Assembly: GCF_011077955.1 (NCBI RefSeq) | Contig: NZ_JAALBX010000006.1 | Location: 124,001 to 188,000, forward strand | Direction of reading: 5' to 3' | Source of the DNA: Citrobacter freundii | GTDB lineage: Bacteria > Pseudomonadota > Gammaproteobacteria > Enterobacterales > Enterobacteriaceae | Length of the DNA: 64,000 nt | Shown here: positions 27,652 to 36,675 of the stretch, one piece after another | Numbering within the stretch: the first letter of the stretch is position 1 | How the letters are laid out: every line of letters starts with the position of its first letter | Notes under the pieces: generated by a model | Database searches by the model: none | What the model was told of the DNA's origin: nothing | What the model saw: the letters and a program-made list of their open reading frames with translations, nothing else | Translations under genes and position numbers: made by a program

Positions 27652-28626
27652 ATGCAATACAATAATTTAGGAAAAACCGATCTCAGGGTATCCCGTCTTT
27701 GCCTGGGCTGTATGACGTTTGGCGAACCGGACCGGGGTAAGCACGCCTGGACGCTGCCTGAAGAGAGCAGTCGCCTTATCATCAAACACGCCATCGACAA
27801 AGGCATTAACTTTTTCGACACCGCAAACAGCTATTCCGATGGCAGCAGCGAAGAGATCCTGGGGCGCGCCTTAAAAGATTTCGCCCGCCGGGAAGACGTG
27901 GTGGTTGCGACGAAAGTCTTCCATCAGGTCGGGGATTTGCCGGAAGGCCTGTCCCGGGCGCAAATCCTGCGCTCCATCGACGACAGCCTGCATCGCCTTG
28001 GGATGGAGTATGTCGACCTCCTGCAAATCCACCGCTGGGACTACAACACGCCCATCGAAGAGACGCTCGAAGCATTAGATGAAGTTGTGAAGGCGGGCAA
28101 AGCACGCTATATCGGCGCGTCTTCCATGCACACCGAGCAGTTCGCACAGGCGCTGGCGCTTCAGGATCAACACGGCTGGGCGCGTTTCGTTACGATGCAG
28201 GATCATTACAACCTGATTAACCGTGAAGAAGAGCAAGGCATGTTGCCGCTGTGTCTGAAGGAAGGCGTGGCGGTCATCCCGTGGAGCCCATTGGCGCGTG
28301 GCCGCTTAACGCGTCCGTGGGGGGAAACCACCGCGCGCCTGGTTTCCGATGAATTCGGCAAAACCCTTTATCAGCAAACCGAAGAGAACGACGCCAAAAT
28401 TGCCGAGCGCGTTGCCGCCATCGCTGAAGATAAAGGCGTGTCGCGGGCACAAGTGGCGCTGGCGTGGGTGCTGAGCAAACCGGCGATTGCCGCGCCGATT
28501 ATTGGCGCATCCCGTGAAGAACAGCTGGATGATTTATTGGGCGCGGTGGATTTAACGCTAAGCGATGTGGATATTGCGGAGCTGGAAACGCCTTATCAGC
28601 CGCATCCGGTAGTAGGATTTAAGTAA
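27652..28626 (+). CDS. yajO: Aldo/keto reductase family oxidoreductase YajO
   Basis: 324 residues, as in E. coli, with MQYNNLGKTDLRVSRLCLG at the start and the AKR tetrad seen as Asp (FFDTANSYSDG), Tyr in the same segment, Lys (VVATKV) and His (LLQIHRWDYN). NADPH-dependent reductase; links to thiamin-related ribulose 5-phosphate conversion have been proposed for E. coli. The start at 27652 follows GGAGAGGAAG; an in-frame ATG 9 codons upstream gives a non-homologous extension. Converges on thiL. Confidence 0.95.
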   Translation: MQYNNLGKTDLRVSRLCLGCMTFGEPDRGKHAWTLPEESSRLIIKHAIDKGINFFDTANSYSDGSSEEILGRALKDFARREDVVVATKVFHQVGDLPEGLSRAQILRSIDDSLHRLGMEYVDLLQIHRWDYNTPIEETLEALDEVVKAGKARYIGASSMHTEQFAQALALQDQHGWARFVTMQDHYNLINREEEQGMLPLCLKEGVAVIPWSPLARGRLTRPWGETTARLVSDEFGKTLYQQTEENDAKIAERVAAIAEDKGVSRAQVALAWVLSKPAIAAPIIGASREEQLDDLLGAVDLTLSDVDIAELETPYQPHPVVGFK

Positions 28627-28637
28627 TCAATGAGATG

Positions 28638-28665
28638 CCCTCTCCTGATGGACAGGAGAGGGTTT
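28638..28665. terminator. Bidirectional hairpin between yajO and thiL
   Basis: CCCTCTCCTG (28638-28647) pairs with CAGGAGAGGG (28653-28662), loop ATGGA, followed by TTT on the plus strand. It fills the place where pgpA lies in E. coli. Confidence 0.8.
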
Positions 28666-28671
28666 CGCGAC

Positions 28672-29649
28672 TCAGGCACTAAGAAAGTGATCGTGCCCGT
28701 TGCCGGTAAAATCAGCCGGCTCGCCATCACGGGAAAAATGCATTCCTTCGACATCGGCGGTCATTTGCCCGATACAGGTGAAAGGAACGCCCAACCTGCC
28801 AAGCGCCACATCAATCACGCCGCGATTGAGTTCCGGCACCGTAAAGCACAACTCGTAATCTTCGCCGCCGGTCAGGGCAAACCGTTCCGCCTGCTCAAGG
28901 CTGACATTCTCACGCAACGCTTGCGAAAAGGGTAACGCGTCGAGCGCTACTTTCGCGCCACATTCACTGGCTTTGAGGATATGGCCCAGATCGGAGATAA
29001 GCCCATCGGAGAGATCGATGGCGCTGCTCGCGATATCGCGCAGCGCCTGGCCTTGCAGAATACGCGGCGTTGGACGTAAATGGCGCTGTATGAGGTAATC
29101 TGCCTGGGCTGCGTCCTCGACGATTAGACGGTCTTGTAAAATCGCAAGGCCTGCTGCGCTGTCGCCCGGCGTACCGGTCACATAAATCCAGTCTCCCGGT
29201 TTTGCGCCATCGCGTTTAAGGGCGCGACCAGCAGGGACAAATCCATGGATCCCAAGCGTCATGGATAACGGGCCACGCGTGGTGTCGCCGCCAATCAACT
29301 GCATTTCGTAGTAATTCAGCTGTTCAAACAGACTGTCGCTAAAGGCTTCAAGCCACGCTTCGTCCACTTCCGGCAAGGTCAGCGCAAGCGTCAACCACGC
29401 GGGATCGGCCCCCATCGCGGCGAGATCGCTGAGATTTACCGCCAGCGCTTTGTAACCCAAATCGCGCGGATTAATATCCGGCAAAAAATGAATGCCGCTT
29501 ACCAACGTATCGGTGCTTATCGCCAGCGTTTGTTTTTCAGGAACCGTGAGCAATGCGCAATCGTCACCGATTCCGGTTTCCACATCACGTCGAGAGCTTC
29601 TCACGCGATCAAAATAACGGGCAATAAGGGAAAATTCGCCGCATGCCAT
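28672..29649 (-). CDS. thiL: Thiamine-monophosphate kinase
   Basis: Phosphorylates thiamin monophosphate to the active diphosphate. 325 residues starting [16 protein letters not shown], as in E. coli. Visible motifs are [31 protein letters not shown] and [12 protein letters not shown], the Mg-ATP and substrate loops of the PurM/ThiL fold. The C-terminus is complete (DHFLSA). In E. coli pgpA follows and is transcribed with it; here the gene is followed by a hairpin and then convergent yajO. A terminator (29677-29695) separates it from nusB. Confidence 0.96.
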   Translation of the reverse strand: MACGEFSLIARYFDRVRSSRRDVETGIGDDCALLTVPEKQTLAISTDTLVSGIHFLPDINPRDLGYKALAVNLSDLAAMGADPAWLTLALTLPEVDEAWLEAFSDSLFEQLNYYEMQLIGGDTTRGPLSMTLGIHGFVPAGRALKRDGAKPGDWIYVTGTPGDSAAGLAILQDRLIVEDAAQADYLIQRHLRPTPRILQGQALRDIASSAIDLSDGLISDLGHILKASECGAKVALDALPFSQALRENVSLEQAERFALTGGEDYELCFTVPELNRGVIDVALGRLGVPFTCIGQMTADVEGMHFSRDGEPADFTGNGHDHFLSA

Positions 29650-29676
29650 GCGTTATGCCTCGCATAAAAAAGAAAA

Positions 29677-29695
29677 GGCCGGACACAAGCCGGCC
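29677..29695 (-). terminator. Terminator between nusB and thiL
   Basis: GGCCGG (29677-29682) pairs with CCGGCC (29690-29695). On the minus strand the stem is followed by TTTTCTTTTTT. It should reduce read-through from nusB into thiL. Confidence 0.8.
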
Positions 29696-29708
29696 AGAGG
29701 AGTAGAGC

Positions 29709-30128
29709 TTACTTACGATTGGGGCGGATTTGCGGAGCGGCTTTGTCCAGCACGCCGTTGACAAACTTATGGCTATCTTCAGCGCCGAAAGTTTTCGCCA
29801 GTTCAATCGCTTCGTTGATGGCTACTTTATAGGGCACATCCTGACGTTTTGAAAGTTCGTACAGCGCGATGCGCAGTACCGCTCTCTCTACCTGTCCCAG
29901 TTCGTCTAACAGACGGGACAGATAAGGTTGCATCAGGCCGTCGAGATACGCGCTGTTGGTCGCCACTCCGGTCAGCAGTTCACGAAAGTACAAAACGTCC
30001 ACGTCTTTGACGTCCTGTTCCGCCAGGAACTGGTATTCAACATCAGCGATGTCGTTATGGGACAACTGCCAGGAGTAAAGTGCCTGGACGGCACATTCAC
30101 GGGCGCGGCGACGAGCAGCAGGTTTCAC
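29709..30128 (-). CDS. nusB: Transcription antitermination factor NusB
   Basis: 139 residues, identical length to E. coli NusB, starting [20 protein letters not shown]. The all-helical RNA-binding protein pairs with NusE (S10) at boxA of rRNA operons. It follows ribH by 16 bases, the conserved ribD-ribH-nusB arrangement. Confidence 0.97.
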   Translation of the reverse strand: MKPAARRRARECAVQALYSWQLSHNDIADVEYQFLAEQDVKDVDVLYFRELLTGVATNSAYLDGLMQPYLSRLLDELGQVERAVLRIALYELSKRQDVPYKVAINEAIELAKTFGAEDSHKFVNGVLDKAAPQIRPNRK

Positions 30129-30144
30129 GGAATTCCCCTTAAAA

Positions 30145-30615
30145 TCAGGCCTTGATGGCTTTCAATACATTAATCATTTCAAGCGCGGTAAGGGCTGCTT
30201 CAGCACCTTTGTTCCCGGCTTTTGTGCCAGCGCGTTCGATGGCTTGTTCAATACTTTCAGTGGTGAGTACGCCGAAGGCTACCGGGATATCGCTTTCCTG
30301 TGCGACATGCGCCAGGCCATTGCTCGCCCCACCGGCTACGTATTCGAAATGGGCAGTACCGCCGCGAATGACGGTACCCAGCGCGATGATCGCGTCATAT
30401 TTACCGGTTTTCGCCAATGCGCCCGCCGCCAGTGGCAGCTCGTAAGCGCCCGGAACCCAAACGACGGTGATGTTTTCATCTTTAACCTGACCGATACGTT
30501 TAAGCGCGTCGATAGCGCCTTCCAGCAGGCTGTCGTTGATGAAGTTGTTAAAACGCGCGATGGTGATGGCGACGCGAGCGTCCGGGGTAGCAACATTAGC
30601 TTCGATAACGTTCAT
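30145..30615 (-). CDS. ribH: 6,7-dimethyl-8-ribityllumazine synthase
   Basis: Penultimate step of riboflavin synthesis; icosahedral 60-mer. 156 residues from [23 protein letters not shown], as in E. coli. The substrate-binding segments [13 protein letters not shown] and [14 protein letters not shown] (with the catalytic His) are present. The start at 30615 has AAGGAAGAG upstream; the in-frame ATG 17 codons further up is not supported. Confidence 0.97.
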   Translation of the reverse strand: MNVIEANVATPDARVAITIARFNNFINDSLLEGAIDALKRIGQVKDENITVVWVPGAYELPLAAGALAKTGKYDAIIALGTVIRGGTAHFEYVAGGASNGLAHVAQESDIPVAFGVLTTESIEQAIERAGTKAGNKGAEAALTALEMINVLKAIKA

Positions 30616-30703
30616 ACTCTTCCTTAACGGGTTCATTTGGCCCCGCAGGGGGGCGGATTCTATCATGTTTTTTTATGGGCTGCTTACGTTTTAAAACTCG
30701 GTA

Positions 30704-31807
30704 TTATTGTAACGTAAGTCGCAGACACAAATCCGGGCCAACCGGACGTATCTCGCTGAATCTAAGTGAGGGCGCATCCGCCAGCTTTTCAAGGCCAGGC
30801 AGAGCAAATAGCCCCCGCGCATCGTTGCCTAACAGCTTCGGCGCGATATAGAGCACAATCTCATCCACCACGCCCGCCTGTAAAAGCGCGCCGGACAATT
30901 CAGCTCCGGCTTCCACCCAAATCGAATTTACCTGCCGTTTGCCCAGCAGCATCATCAGAACCACGATATCGAGATGACCATTATGCGCAGGCACAGGCAG
31001 TTGCATGACGCCTTCCGGCCAATGCCTGTCATCAGGCTGAGTGCGCGCCAACCACGTTTCACCAGGCTGATGGATAATCTTGTGGTTGGGCGTTACCCGG
31101 TTTTGCGAATCGATCACAATGCGGGTCGGCATGCGCAGCGCGTCTTCTGGATACAGCGCCTGGGTGTCGGCGTCCAGCTCATTCCAGCGCACCGTCAGCG
31201 ACGGATCGTCAGCCAGCACCGTGGCGCTACTGGTTAGAATGGCGCTACTTTGCGCCCGGAAGCGCTGCACATCACGACGCGATTCGCCAGAGGTGATCCA
31301 CTGGCTTTCGCCGCTCGCCATGGCGGTACGTCCGTCCAGCGATGCGCCAAGCTTGAGTTGCACAAACGGGAAACCGGTGCGCATACGCTTGAGAAAGCCT
31401 TTATTTAACGCTTCGGCTTCATTCATCATCAGGCCGTGGCTCACCTCAATGCCCTCTTGCTTCAGGCGATACAATCCGCGCCCGGCGACCTGAGGGTTCG
31501 GGTCCTGCATCGCGGCCACAACACGGGTTACGCCCGCCGCAATCAGCGCGTCGCAGCACGGCGGCGTGCGGCCATGATGACTACAGGGTTCCAGCGTCAC
31601 ATACGCGGTGGCGCCGCGGGCTTTGTCACCCGCCATACGCAGCGCGTGCACTTCGGCATGCGGCTCGCCTGCGCGATAGTGAAAACCTTCTCCGACGATC
31701 TCGCCGTCACGCACGATGACGCAGCCCACGTTGGGATTGGGATGGGTAGTAAAACGACCGCGCTGCGCCAGTTTCAGCGCACGCGCCATGAAAATCTCAT
31801 CCTGCAT
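30704..31807 (-). CDS. ribD: Bifunctional riboflavin deaminase/reductase RibD
   Basis: 367 residues as in E. coli. The N-terminal half is a cytidine-deaminase fold with zinc ligands in GEPHAEVHAL and PCSHHGRTPPC. The C-terminal half is the NADPH reductase, with GASLDGRTAMASGESQWI at its start. Catalyses two successive steps on the GTP-derived pyrimidine in riboflavin synthesis. It follows nrdR by 5 bases, so nrdR-ribD-ribH-nusB is one transcription unit. Confidence 0.97.
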   Translation of the reverse strand: MQDEIFMARALKLAQRGRFTTHPNPNVGCVIVRDGEIVGEGFHYRAGEPHAEVHALRMAGDKARGATAYVTLEPCSHHGRTPPCCDALIAAGVTRVVAAMQDPNPQVAGRGLYRLKQEGIEVSHGLMMNEAEALNKGFLKRMRTGFPFVQLKLGASLDGRTAMASGESQWITSGESRRDVQRFRAQSSAILTSSATVLADDPSLTVRWNELDADTQALYPEDALRMPTRIVIDSQNRVTPNHKIIHQPGETWLARTQPDDRHWPEGVMQLPVPAHNGHLDIVVLMMLLGKRQVNSIWVEAGAELSGALLQAGVVDEIVLYIAPKLLGNDARGLFALPGLEKLADAPSLRFSEIRPVGPDLCLRLTLQ

Positions 31808-31812
31808 TAGGG

Positions 31813-32292
<480 letters not shown>

Positions 32293-32410
32293 CTAGTGTA
32301 ACCTGAACTGGCACTACAACAAAGATGCAGCGCTTTTGAGACAAGAGATGAAGGATTTTTTATGCGTACGCGCTAGCATTTATGCAATAAAAACACACAG
32401 GATCGTCACA

Positions 32411-32968
32411 ATGAGAACTCCTTACACATTTTTATTCCTCGTTACGCCTTTCTTTCTCACCGCCTGCGCGCCGCAAAGTGAAGTCCGTCAGATGCATCAT
32501 AGCGTCACGACCCTTAACAAAGAGATGGGCAAGCTTCAGCAAGAAACCATAAAAATAACCCAGCAAAACGCGCTTAATGCGCGCTCTCAAAGCGGCGTCT
32601 ACTTGCTGCCGGCTGCGAACACGCCTGCACGCTTAAGCACCCAATTGGGCATGATGAAAATGTCGCTTGCGAAGGTGGAAGCTGACGCCAACGGTACGCT
32701 TGCTACGCTGCGCATTCAGGGCGAATCCAGCACGCCATTCCCGGCCTTTACCGGGACCGTGGAGTGGGGCCAATTGCAGGGCACGACGGAAAGCTATCAG
32801 GAGGTCAATGTGCAGAACCAGCAGTTCAGCGCCCCGGCCAGTATTTTAGGGCCGAGCGATGTCACCCTTCCTCTCAAGCTTCACGGTATTACGCCCGATC
32901 AACTCGGGTTTGTACGGATTCACGATATCCAACCGCTTCAGGCCGAAGCTCCTACCGCCATGCCGTAA
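32411..32968 (+). CDS. yajI: Lipoprotein YajI
   Basis: 185 residues with a lipoprotein signal: lipobox LTAC with Cys19. The mature part matches E. coli YajI in SEVRQMHHSVTTLNKEM, SGVYLLPAANTPARL and QLGFVRIHDIQP. Cell-envelope lipoprotein of unknown function. The start at 32411 gives a compact signal peptide; an in-frame ATG 25 codons upstream would bury it. Ends in a short Ala/Pro tail not seen in E. coli. Confidence 0.92.
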   Translation: MRTPYTFLFLVTPFFLTACAPQSEVRQMHHSVTTLNKEMGKLQQETIKITQQNALNARSQSGVYLLPAANTPARLSTQLGMMKMSLAKVEADANGTLATLRIQGESSTPFPAFTGTVEWGQLQGTTESYQEVNVQNQQFSAPASILGPSDVTLPLKLHGITPDQLGFVRIHDIQPLQAEAPTAMP

Positions 32969-32974
32969 CATTTT

Positions 32975-33006
32975 GGCCGGTTAAATCCGGCCTTGTTATT
33001 TTTTTC
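32975..33006 (+). terminator. Terminator after yajI
   Basis: GGCCGG (32975-32980), TTAAAT loop, CCGGCC (32987-32992), followed by TTGTTATTTTTTT. Confidence 0.88.
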
Positions 33007-33073
33007 ACATTCAAAACACGTTTTTATTATTCAATGATTCATTCTTTGGATAGAATTCTGCCGCCTAATATGT

Positions 33074-33099
33074 GTAAACGTGAACGCAATCGTTTACGC
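33074..33099. promoter_or_regulatory. PurR/CytR-like operator upstream of tsx
   Basis: ACGCAATCGTTTACGC (33084-33099) resembles the PurR/LacI-family box ACGCAAACGTTTNCNT. GTAAACG (33074-33080) and CGTTTAC (33091-33097) form an inverted repeat over it. tsx is known to respond to nucleoside and purine regulators in E. coli; which protein binds here is inferred. Confidence 0.5.
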
Positions 33100-33109
33100 A
33101 TAAAACAGG

Positions 33110-33153
33110 AATGTGAAACAACACATATTTTTGTGAGCAATGATTTCTATAAT
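33110..33153 (+). promoter_or_regulatory. tsx promoter with candidate CRP site
   Basis: A perfect TATAAT lies at 33148-33153 with no good -35 (ATATTT). TGTGA-N6-ACATA at 33112-33127 is a partial CRP site centred near -40 from the expected start, the position for CRP acting in place of a -35. Confidence 0.5.
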
Positions 33154-33247
33154 AGTCACAACAATAACATCCCCTGCAGCGGTAAGCGGGGAATGAAACA
33201 ATACCTTGTCTCCTGTTGGGGATTTCATCTAAAAAGTGGCATAAACC

Positions 33248-34132
33248 ATGAAAAAATATGTTTTAGCTGCCGGTGCGGCACTGGCGCTTTCCGCTTCTTT
33301 CTCTTCCAGCGCGGAAGAAACCAACAAACCTGAATATCTTTCCGACTGGTGGCATCAGAGCGTGAACGTGGTGGGCAGCTATCACACCCGCTTTGGACCG
33401 CAGATCCGCAACGATACCTATCTGGAATACGAAGCTTTCGCCAAAAAAGACTGGTTTGATTTCTACGGCTACGTAGATGCGCCGGTTTTCTTCGGCGGTA
33501 ATAGCGATGCGAAAGGTATCTGGAACCACGGTTCTCCGCTGTTTATGGAAATCGAACCGCGTTTCTCAATTGATAAACTGACCGGTACTAGCCTGGCGTT
33601 TGGTCCGTTCAAAGAGTGGTATTTCGCTAACAACTACATCTACGACATGGGCCGTAATGAGTCTGGTCGTCAGAGCACCTGGTATATGGGTCTGGGTACC
33701 GATATTGATACCGGTCTGCCGATGAGCCTGTCGATGAACGTGTATGCCAAATATCAGTGGCAGAACTACGGCGCGGCAAACGCGAACGACTGGGACGGCT
33801 ACCGTTTCAAAGTGAAATACTTTGTACCGATCACCCCGCTGTGGGGCGGCAACCTGAACTACATCGGCTTTACCAACTTCGACTGGGGTTCCGATCTGGG
33901 TGATAAAGATTTCCGCGATCTGAACGGCAAGAAAGCGCGTACCAACGACTCCATCGCGTCCAGCCACATTCTGTCGCTGAACTATGACCATTTCCACTAT
34001 GCGCTGGTGGCACGTTACTGGCATAACGGTGGGCAATGGGCGGATGATGCTGAACTGAACTTCGGCAACGGCAACTTCAACGTACGCTCCACCGGCTGGG
34101 GTGGTTACCTGGTCGTCGGTTACAACTTCTAA
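33248..34132 (+). CDS. tsx: Nucleoside-specific outer-membrane channel Tsx
   Basis: 294 residues, as in E. coli. A signal peptide ([22 protein letters not shown]) precedes a mature 12-strand barrel beginning [20 protein letters not shown] and ending in Phe (LVVGYNF), the usual outer-membrane assembly signal. Imports deoxynucleosides and nucleosides; in E. coli also a phage and colicin receptor. Stands alone with its own promoter region and terminator. Confidence 0.97.
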   Translation: MKKYVLAAGAALALSASFSSSAEETNKPEYLSDWWHQSVNVVGSYHTRFGPQIRNDTYLEYEAFAKKDWFDFYGYVDAPVFFGGNSDAKGIWNHGSPLFMEIEPRFSIDKLTGTSLAFGPFKEWYFANNYIYDMGRNESGRQSTWYMGLGTDIDTGLPMSLSMNVYAKYQWQNYGAANANDWDGYRFKVKYFVPITPLWGGNLNYIGFTNFDWGSDLGDKDFRDLNGKKARTNDSIASSHILSLNYDHFHYALVARYWHNGGQWADDAELNFGNGNFNVRSTGWGGYLVVGYNF

Positions 34133-34140
34133 GTTAAAAA

Positions 34141-34174
34141 GCCGGTCATTATCTCCCCGTAATGACCGGCTTTT
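34141..34174 (+). terminator. Terminator after tsx
   Basis: GCCGGTCATT (34141-34150) pairs with AATGACCGGC (34161-34170), followed by TTTT. It lies just before the stop of the convergent M24-family gene. Confidence 0.9.
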
Positions 34175-34176
34175 CT

Positions 34177-35574
34177 TCACGCCTCGCAGCCTAACGCTAA
34201 GGTTTTATCCAGTAGCCACGGACGTAAATACCCCACCGTGTTAGAAAACGGCAAAACATCCTCACTAAGCTGAATCCCCAGATAGCGTTGCACGTAATCC
34301 CGACGCGCCTCAATACGCGACCACATGTCCGGATAATCTCGTTTAAGCGCATCACGTAACGCTTTATCAGCCAACGCCACGGTATCTTCAATACTCGCTC
34401 CCGCATACCCGGCGCGCGAGGGGATAATATCAATTTGCAACACCATGCCACTGGCTAAAGGAATGGACGAATGCGGCGTAATGGGTGAACACATCCACTC
34501 CTCGTCCGCCACCAGATGCCCGGGATTCAGGTGCCAGTGGTATTCACTTTTCGGCAGCAACGTGTCGATAAGCTGGTAAATCTCCCCGCCCGTTACCCCA
34601 ACGCGAAGGTGTTCAAGCCAGCCCACCACAGCGCGATAATAAGGGATGGCTACCACGTCGAGATAGTCCGCAACCGCTGGCGCAAGCTCGCTTTCATTTG
34701 CTACCACATACGCGGCACGGCTGCTAAGCCCGCCTTTAAAACTGGTGGTAAGGGAAAATTTATCGCCGCGCTCAATGACTTTATCGCCAGGATAAAGACT
34801 GGCATGGGCGAAACGCTCCCCGGTCGCGGCTATCATCACGACGTTATTCGCCTGCCCGTCCGCCGCCAGTAGTGCGCCTATCTGCTTTTCTGTTTTGCCG
34901 GGTTCGATAGCATTAAGCGCTGTTAATATCGCCGTTGAAGCCAGGTTCGCGCCATATTCATAATGCGCCAGTTCGTTGGCGTTATTGATAATGCGCACGC
35001 CGTGTGCCGGGGAAGTAAACACATCCGTGGCGTTAACCAGCACACACTGAGGGGAAACGGCCTGACGCAGCGAATCGAGAATAAACCCAGGCAGGTCAAA
35101 CAGCTGATGATTGTCATCGTGCTCGCTGGTAAAGAGTTTCCACCCTGCTATCCCGATGCGCTGCTTTCCTTCAATCCCTGCGAGGCGCAGCGTTTGCGGC
35201 AATGAGGCGGTATTAGTCATTGGCTGATTGGGCAGTGAAAACCACGGCGCGTGTACCACGCGGTTTTCAATCCGGGCATGGGCGGCAAGCTTGAGGTTTT
35301 CATTCCCAAGAACCAAAACCGCGTCGCCATTCTGATGCAACACCAGCAACGCCTCCTCGAAGCGCGGAATAAAACCGGTCAGGTATTCAAAATTCGCCCC
35401 GTGTTCTTTATCGGCGTAGACAACAAGCGTATCCAGCGCACGCTGTTCCATAGCGGCAAGTACGTTGGCTTTACGCATTTGCAGCGTGTCATCCGTAAGG
35501 GTTACGGAAGGAAGAGACTGCCAGCATTGCGGCTGCGGGAGGGTTTTTACAACGATACGACGTGGTTCGGTCAT
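34177..35574 (-). CDS. M24-family (Xaa-Pro peptidase-like) protein with missing metal ligands
   Basis: 465 residues from MTEPRRIVVKTLPQPQ; AAGGAG lies 9 bases upstream of this start, and a start 24 codons further up is less likely. The N-terminal half is a creatinase/prolidase-like domain; the C-terminal half has the pita-bread fold of M24 peptidases. Active enzymes bind two metals through Asp, Asp, His, Glu, Glu. Here the Asp-bearing segment reads KFSLTTSFKGGLSSRAAYV, with Thr and Ser where the Asp residues belong. The His region (LNPGHLVADE) and final Glu (ASIEDTV) remain, and the other Glu position is QIDIIP. It may be inactive as a peptidase. It occupies the yajD position of E. coli, with secF just upstream on the same strand. 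Confidence 0.75.
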   Translation of the reverse strand: MTEPRRIVVKTLPQPQCWQSLPSVTLTDDTLQMRKANVLAAMEQRALDTLVVYADKEHGANFEYLTGFIPRFEEALLVLHQNGDAVLVLGNENLKLAAHARIENRVVHAPWFSLPNQPMTNTASLPQTLRLAGIEGKQRIGIAGWKLFTSEHDDNHQLFDLPGFILDSLRQAVSPQCVLVNATDVFTSPAHGVRIINNANELAHYEYGANLASTAILTALNAIEPGKTEKQIGALLAADGQANNVVMIAATGERFAHASLYPGDKVIERGDKFSLTTSFKGGLSSRAAYVVANESELAPAVADYLDVVAIPYYRAVVGWLEHLRVGVTGGEIYQLIDTLLPKSEYHWHLNPGHLVADEEWMCSPITPHSSIPLASGMVLQIDIIPSRAGYAGASIEDTVALADKALRDALKRDYPDMWSRIEARRDYVQRYLGIQLSEDVLPFSNTVGYLRPWLLDKTLALGCEA

Positions 35575-35650
35575 GGCTTCTCGCTCCTTGTCATCAGGCG
35601 TACATTCCTGACTCTCAACAGTAAACGGCGAGGCGCAATCAGGCAAAAAA

Positions 35651-35676
35651 AAATCCCGACCAGATGGACGGGATTT
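35651..35676 (-). terminator. Terminator after secF
   Basis: AAATCCCG (35651-35658) pairs with CGGGATTT (35669-35676); on the minus strand a run of T follows. It separates the sec operon from the M24-family gene. Confidence 0.88.
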
Positions 35677-35693
35677 TATTCACGCTTTACGCA

Positions 35694-36665
35694 TTAAGGC
35701 AGAATTGAAGGCTGGTCGGCGCCCTCTTTTTCCACTTTTTGCTGGAGCAGATGCTCACGCTTCATGCCCAGTTTCAACGCCAGCGCGGACGCTACGTAGA
35801 TAGAAGATGCCGTACCGATTGACACACCGATAAGCATGGTCAGGGAGAAGCCCTGCAGCATGGTGCCGCCAAAGAGGTACAACATCAAAATCACCACTAA
35901 CGTCGTACCGGATGTGATCAAGGTACGGTGCAGCGTCTGGGTCAACGACACGTTAAAGATTTCGTAAGGCGTACCGCGACGGATCTTGCGGAAGTTTTCA
36001 CGAATACGGTCAGAAACCACGATGCTGTCATTCAGCGAGTAACCGATAACCGACATCAACGACGCGATAATCGTCAGGTCCACTTCAATCTGGAACAGCG
36101 ACAGCACGCCCATGGTGATCACCACGTCGTGCGCCAGCGCGATAACCACACCTGCAGCCAGACGCCACTCAAAGCGGAACCCGACGTACACAAGAATGGA
36201 AATAAGCGCCACAAGGAGCGCCATCGCGCCGGTTTGCGCCAGTTCCGCACCCACGCTTGGGCCGACGAACTCAATACGTTTCACCACCGCATTCTGGCTG
36301 GTCGCCTCATTAATGACGCTGACCACTTTGCTCCCCAAAACCTGCCCGCCCGTTGCGCCTTCCGCCGGCGGCATACGAACCATCACATCGCGGCTGCTGC
36401 CGAAATTCTGCAACAGCGGATCTTCAAAGCCAGCTTTGACCAGCGATTCACGCATCAAATCCATATCAGCCGGTTTTTCCAGCGAAATTTCAATGACCGT
36501 GCCACCGGTAAAGTCGAGCCCCCAGTTAAAGCCTTTCACGCCAATAATAATAATTGAAGCGATAAGCAGCAGACCGGAGAGGCCGAAGGCCCAGTAATCC
36601 CAGCGCATAAAGTCATAGACTTTACGGCCATGGTTCAATTGTTCAACAGTATAATCCTGTGCCAC
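35694..36665 (-). CDS. secF: Protein translocase subunit SecF
   Basis: 323 residues, as in E. coli. One N-terminal membrane helix, a periplasmic domain starting after [19 protein letters not shown], and five more helices in the second half. With SecD and YajC it uses the proton gradient to pull and release preproteins on the periplasmic side of SecYEG. Last gene of queA-tgt-yajC-secD-secF, 10 bases after secD. Confidence 0.97.
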   Translation of the reverse strand: MAQDYTVEQLNHGRKVYDFMRWDYWAFGLSGLLLIASIIIIGVKGFNWGLDFTGGTVIEISLEKPADMDLMRESLVKAGFEDPLLQNFGSSRDVMVRMPPAEGATGGQVLGSKVVSVINEATSQNAVVKRIEFVGPSVGAELAQTGAMALLVALISILVYVGFRFEWRLAAGVVIALAHDVVITMGVLSLFQIEVDLTIIASLMSVIGYSLNDSIVVSDRIRENFRKIRRGTPYEIFNVSLTQTLHRTLITSGTTLVVILMLYLFGGTMLQGFSLTMLIGVSIGTASSIYVASALALKLGMKREHLLQQKVEKEGADQPSILP

Positions 36666-36675
36666 AACGCACTCC

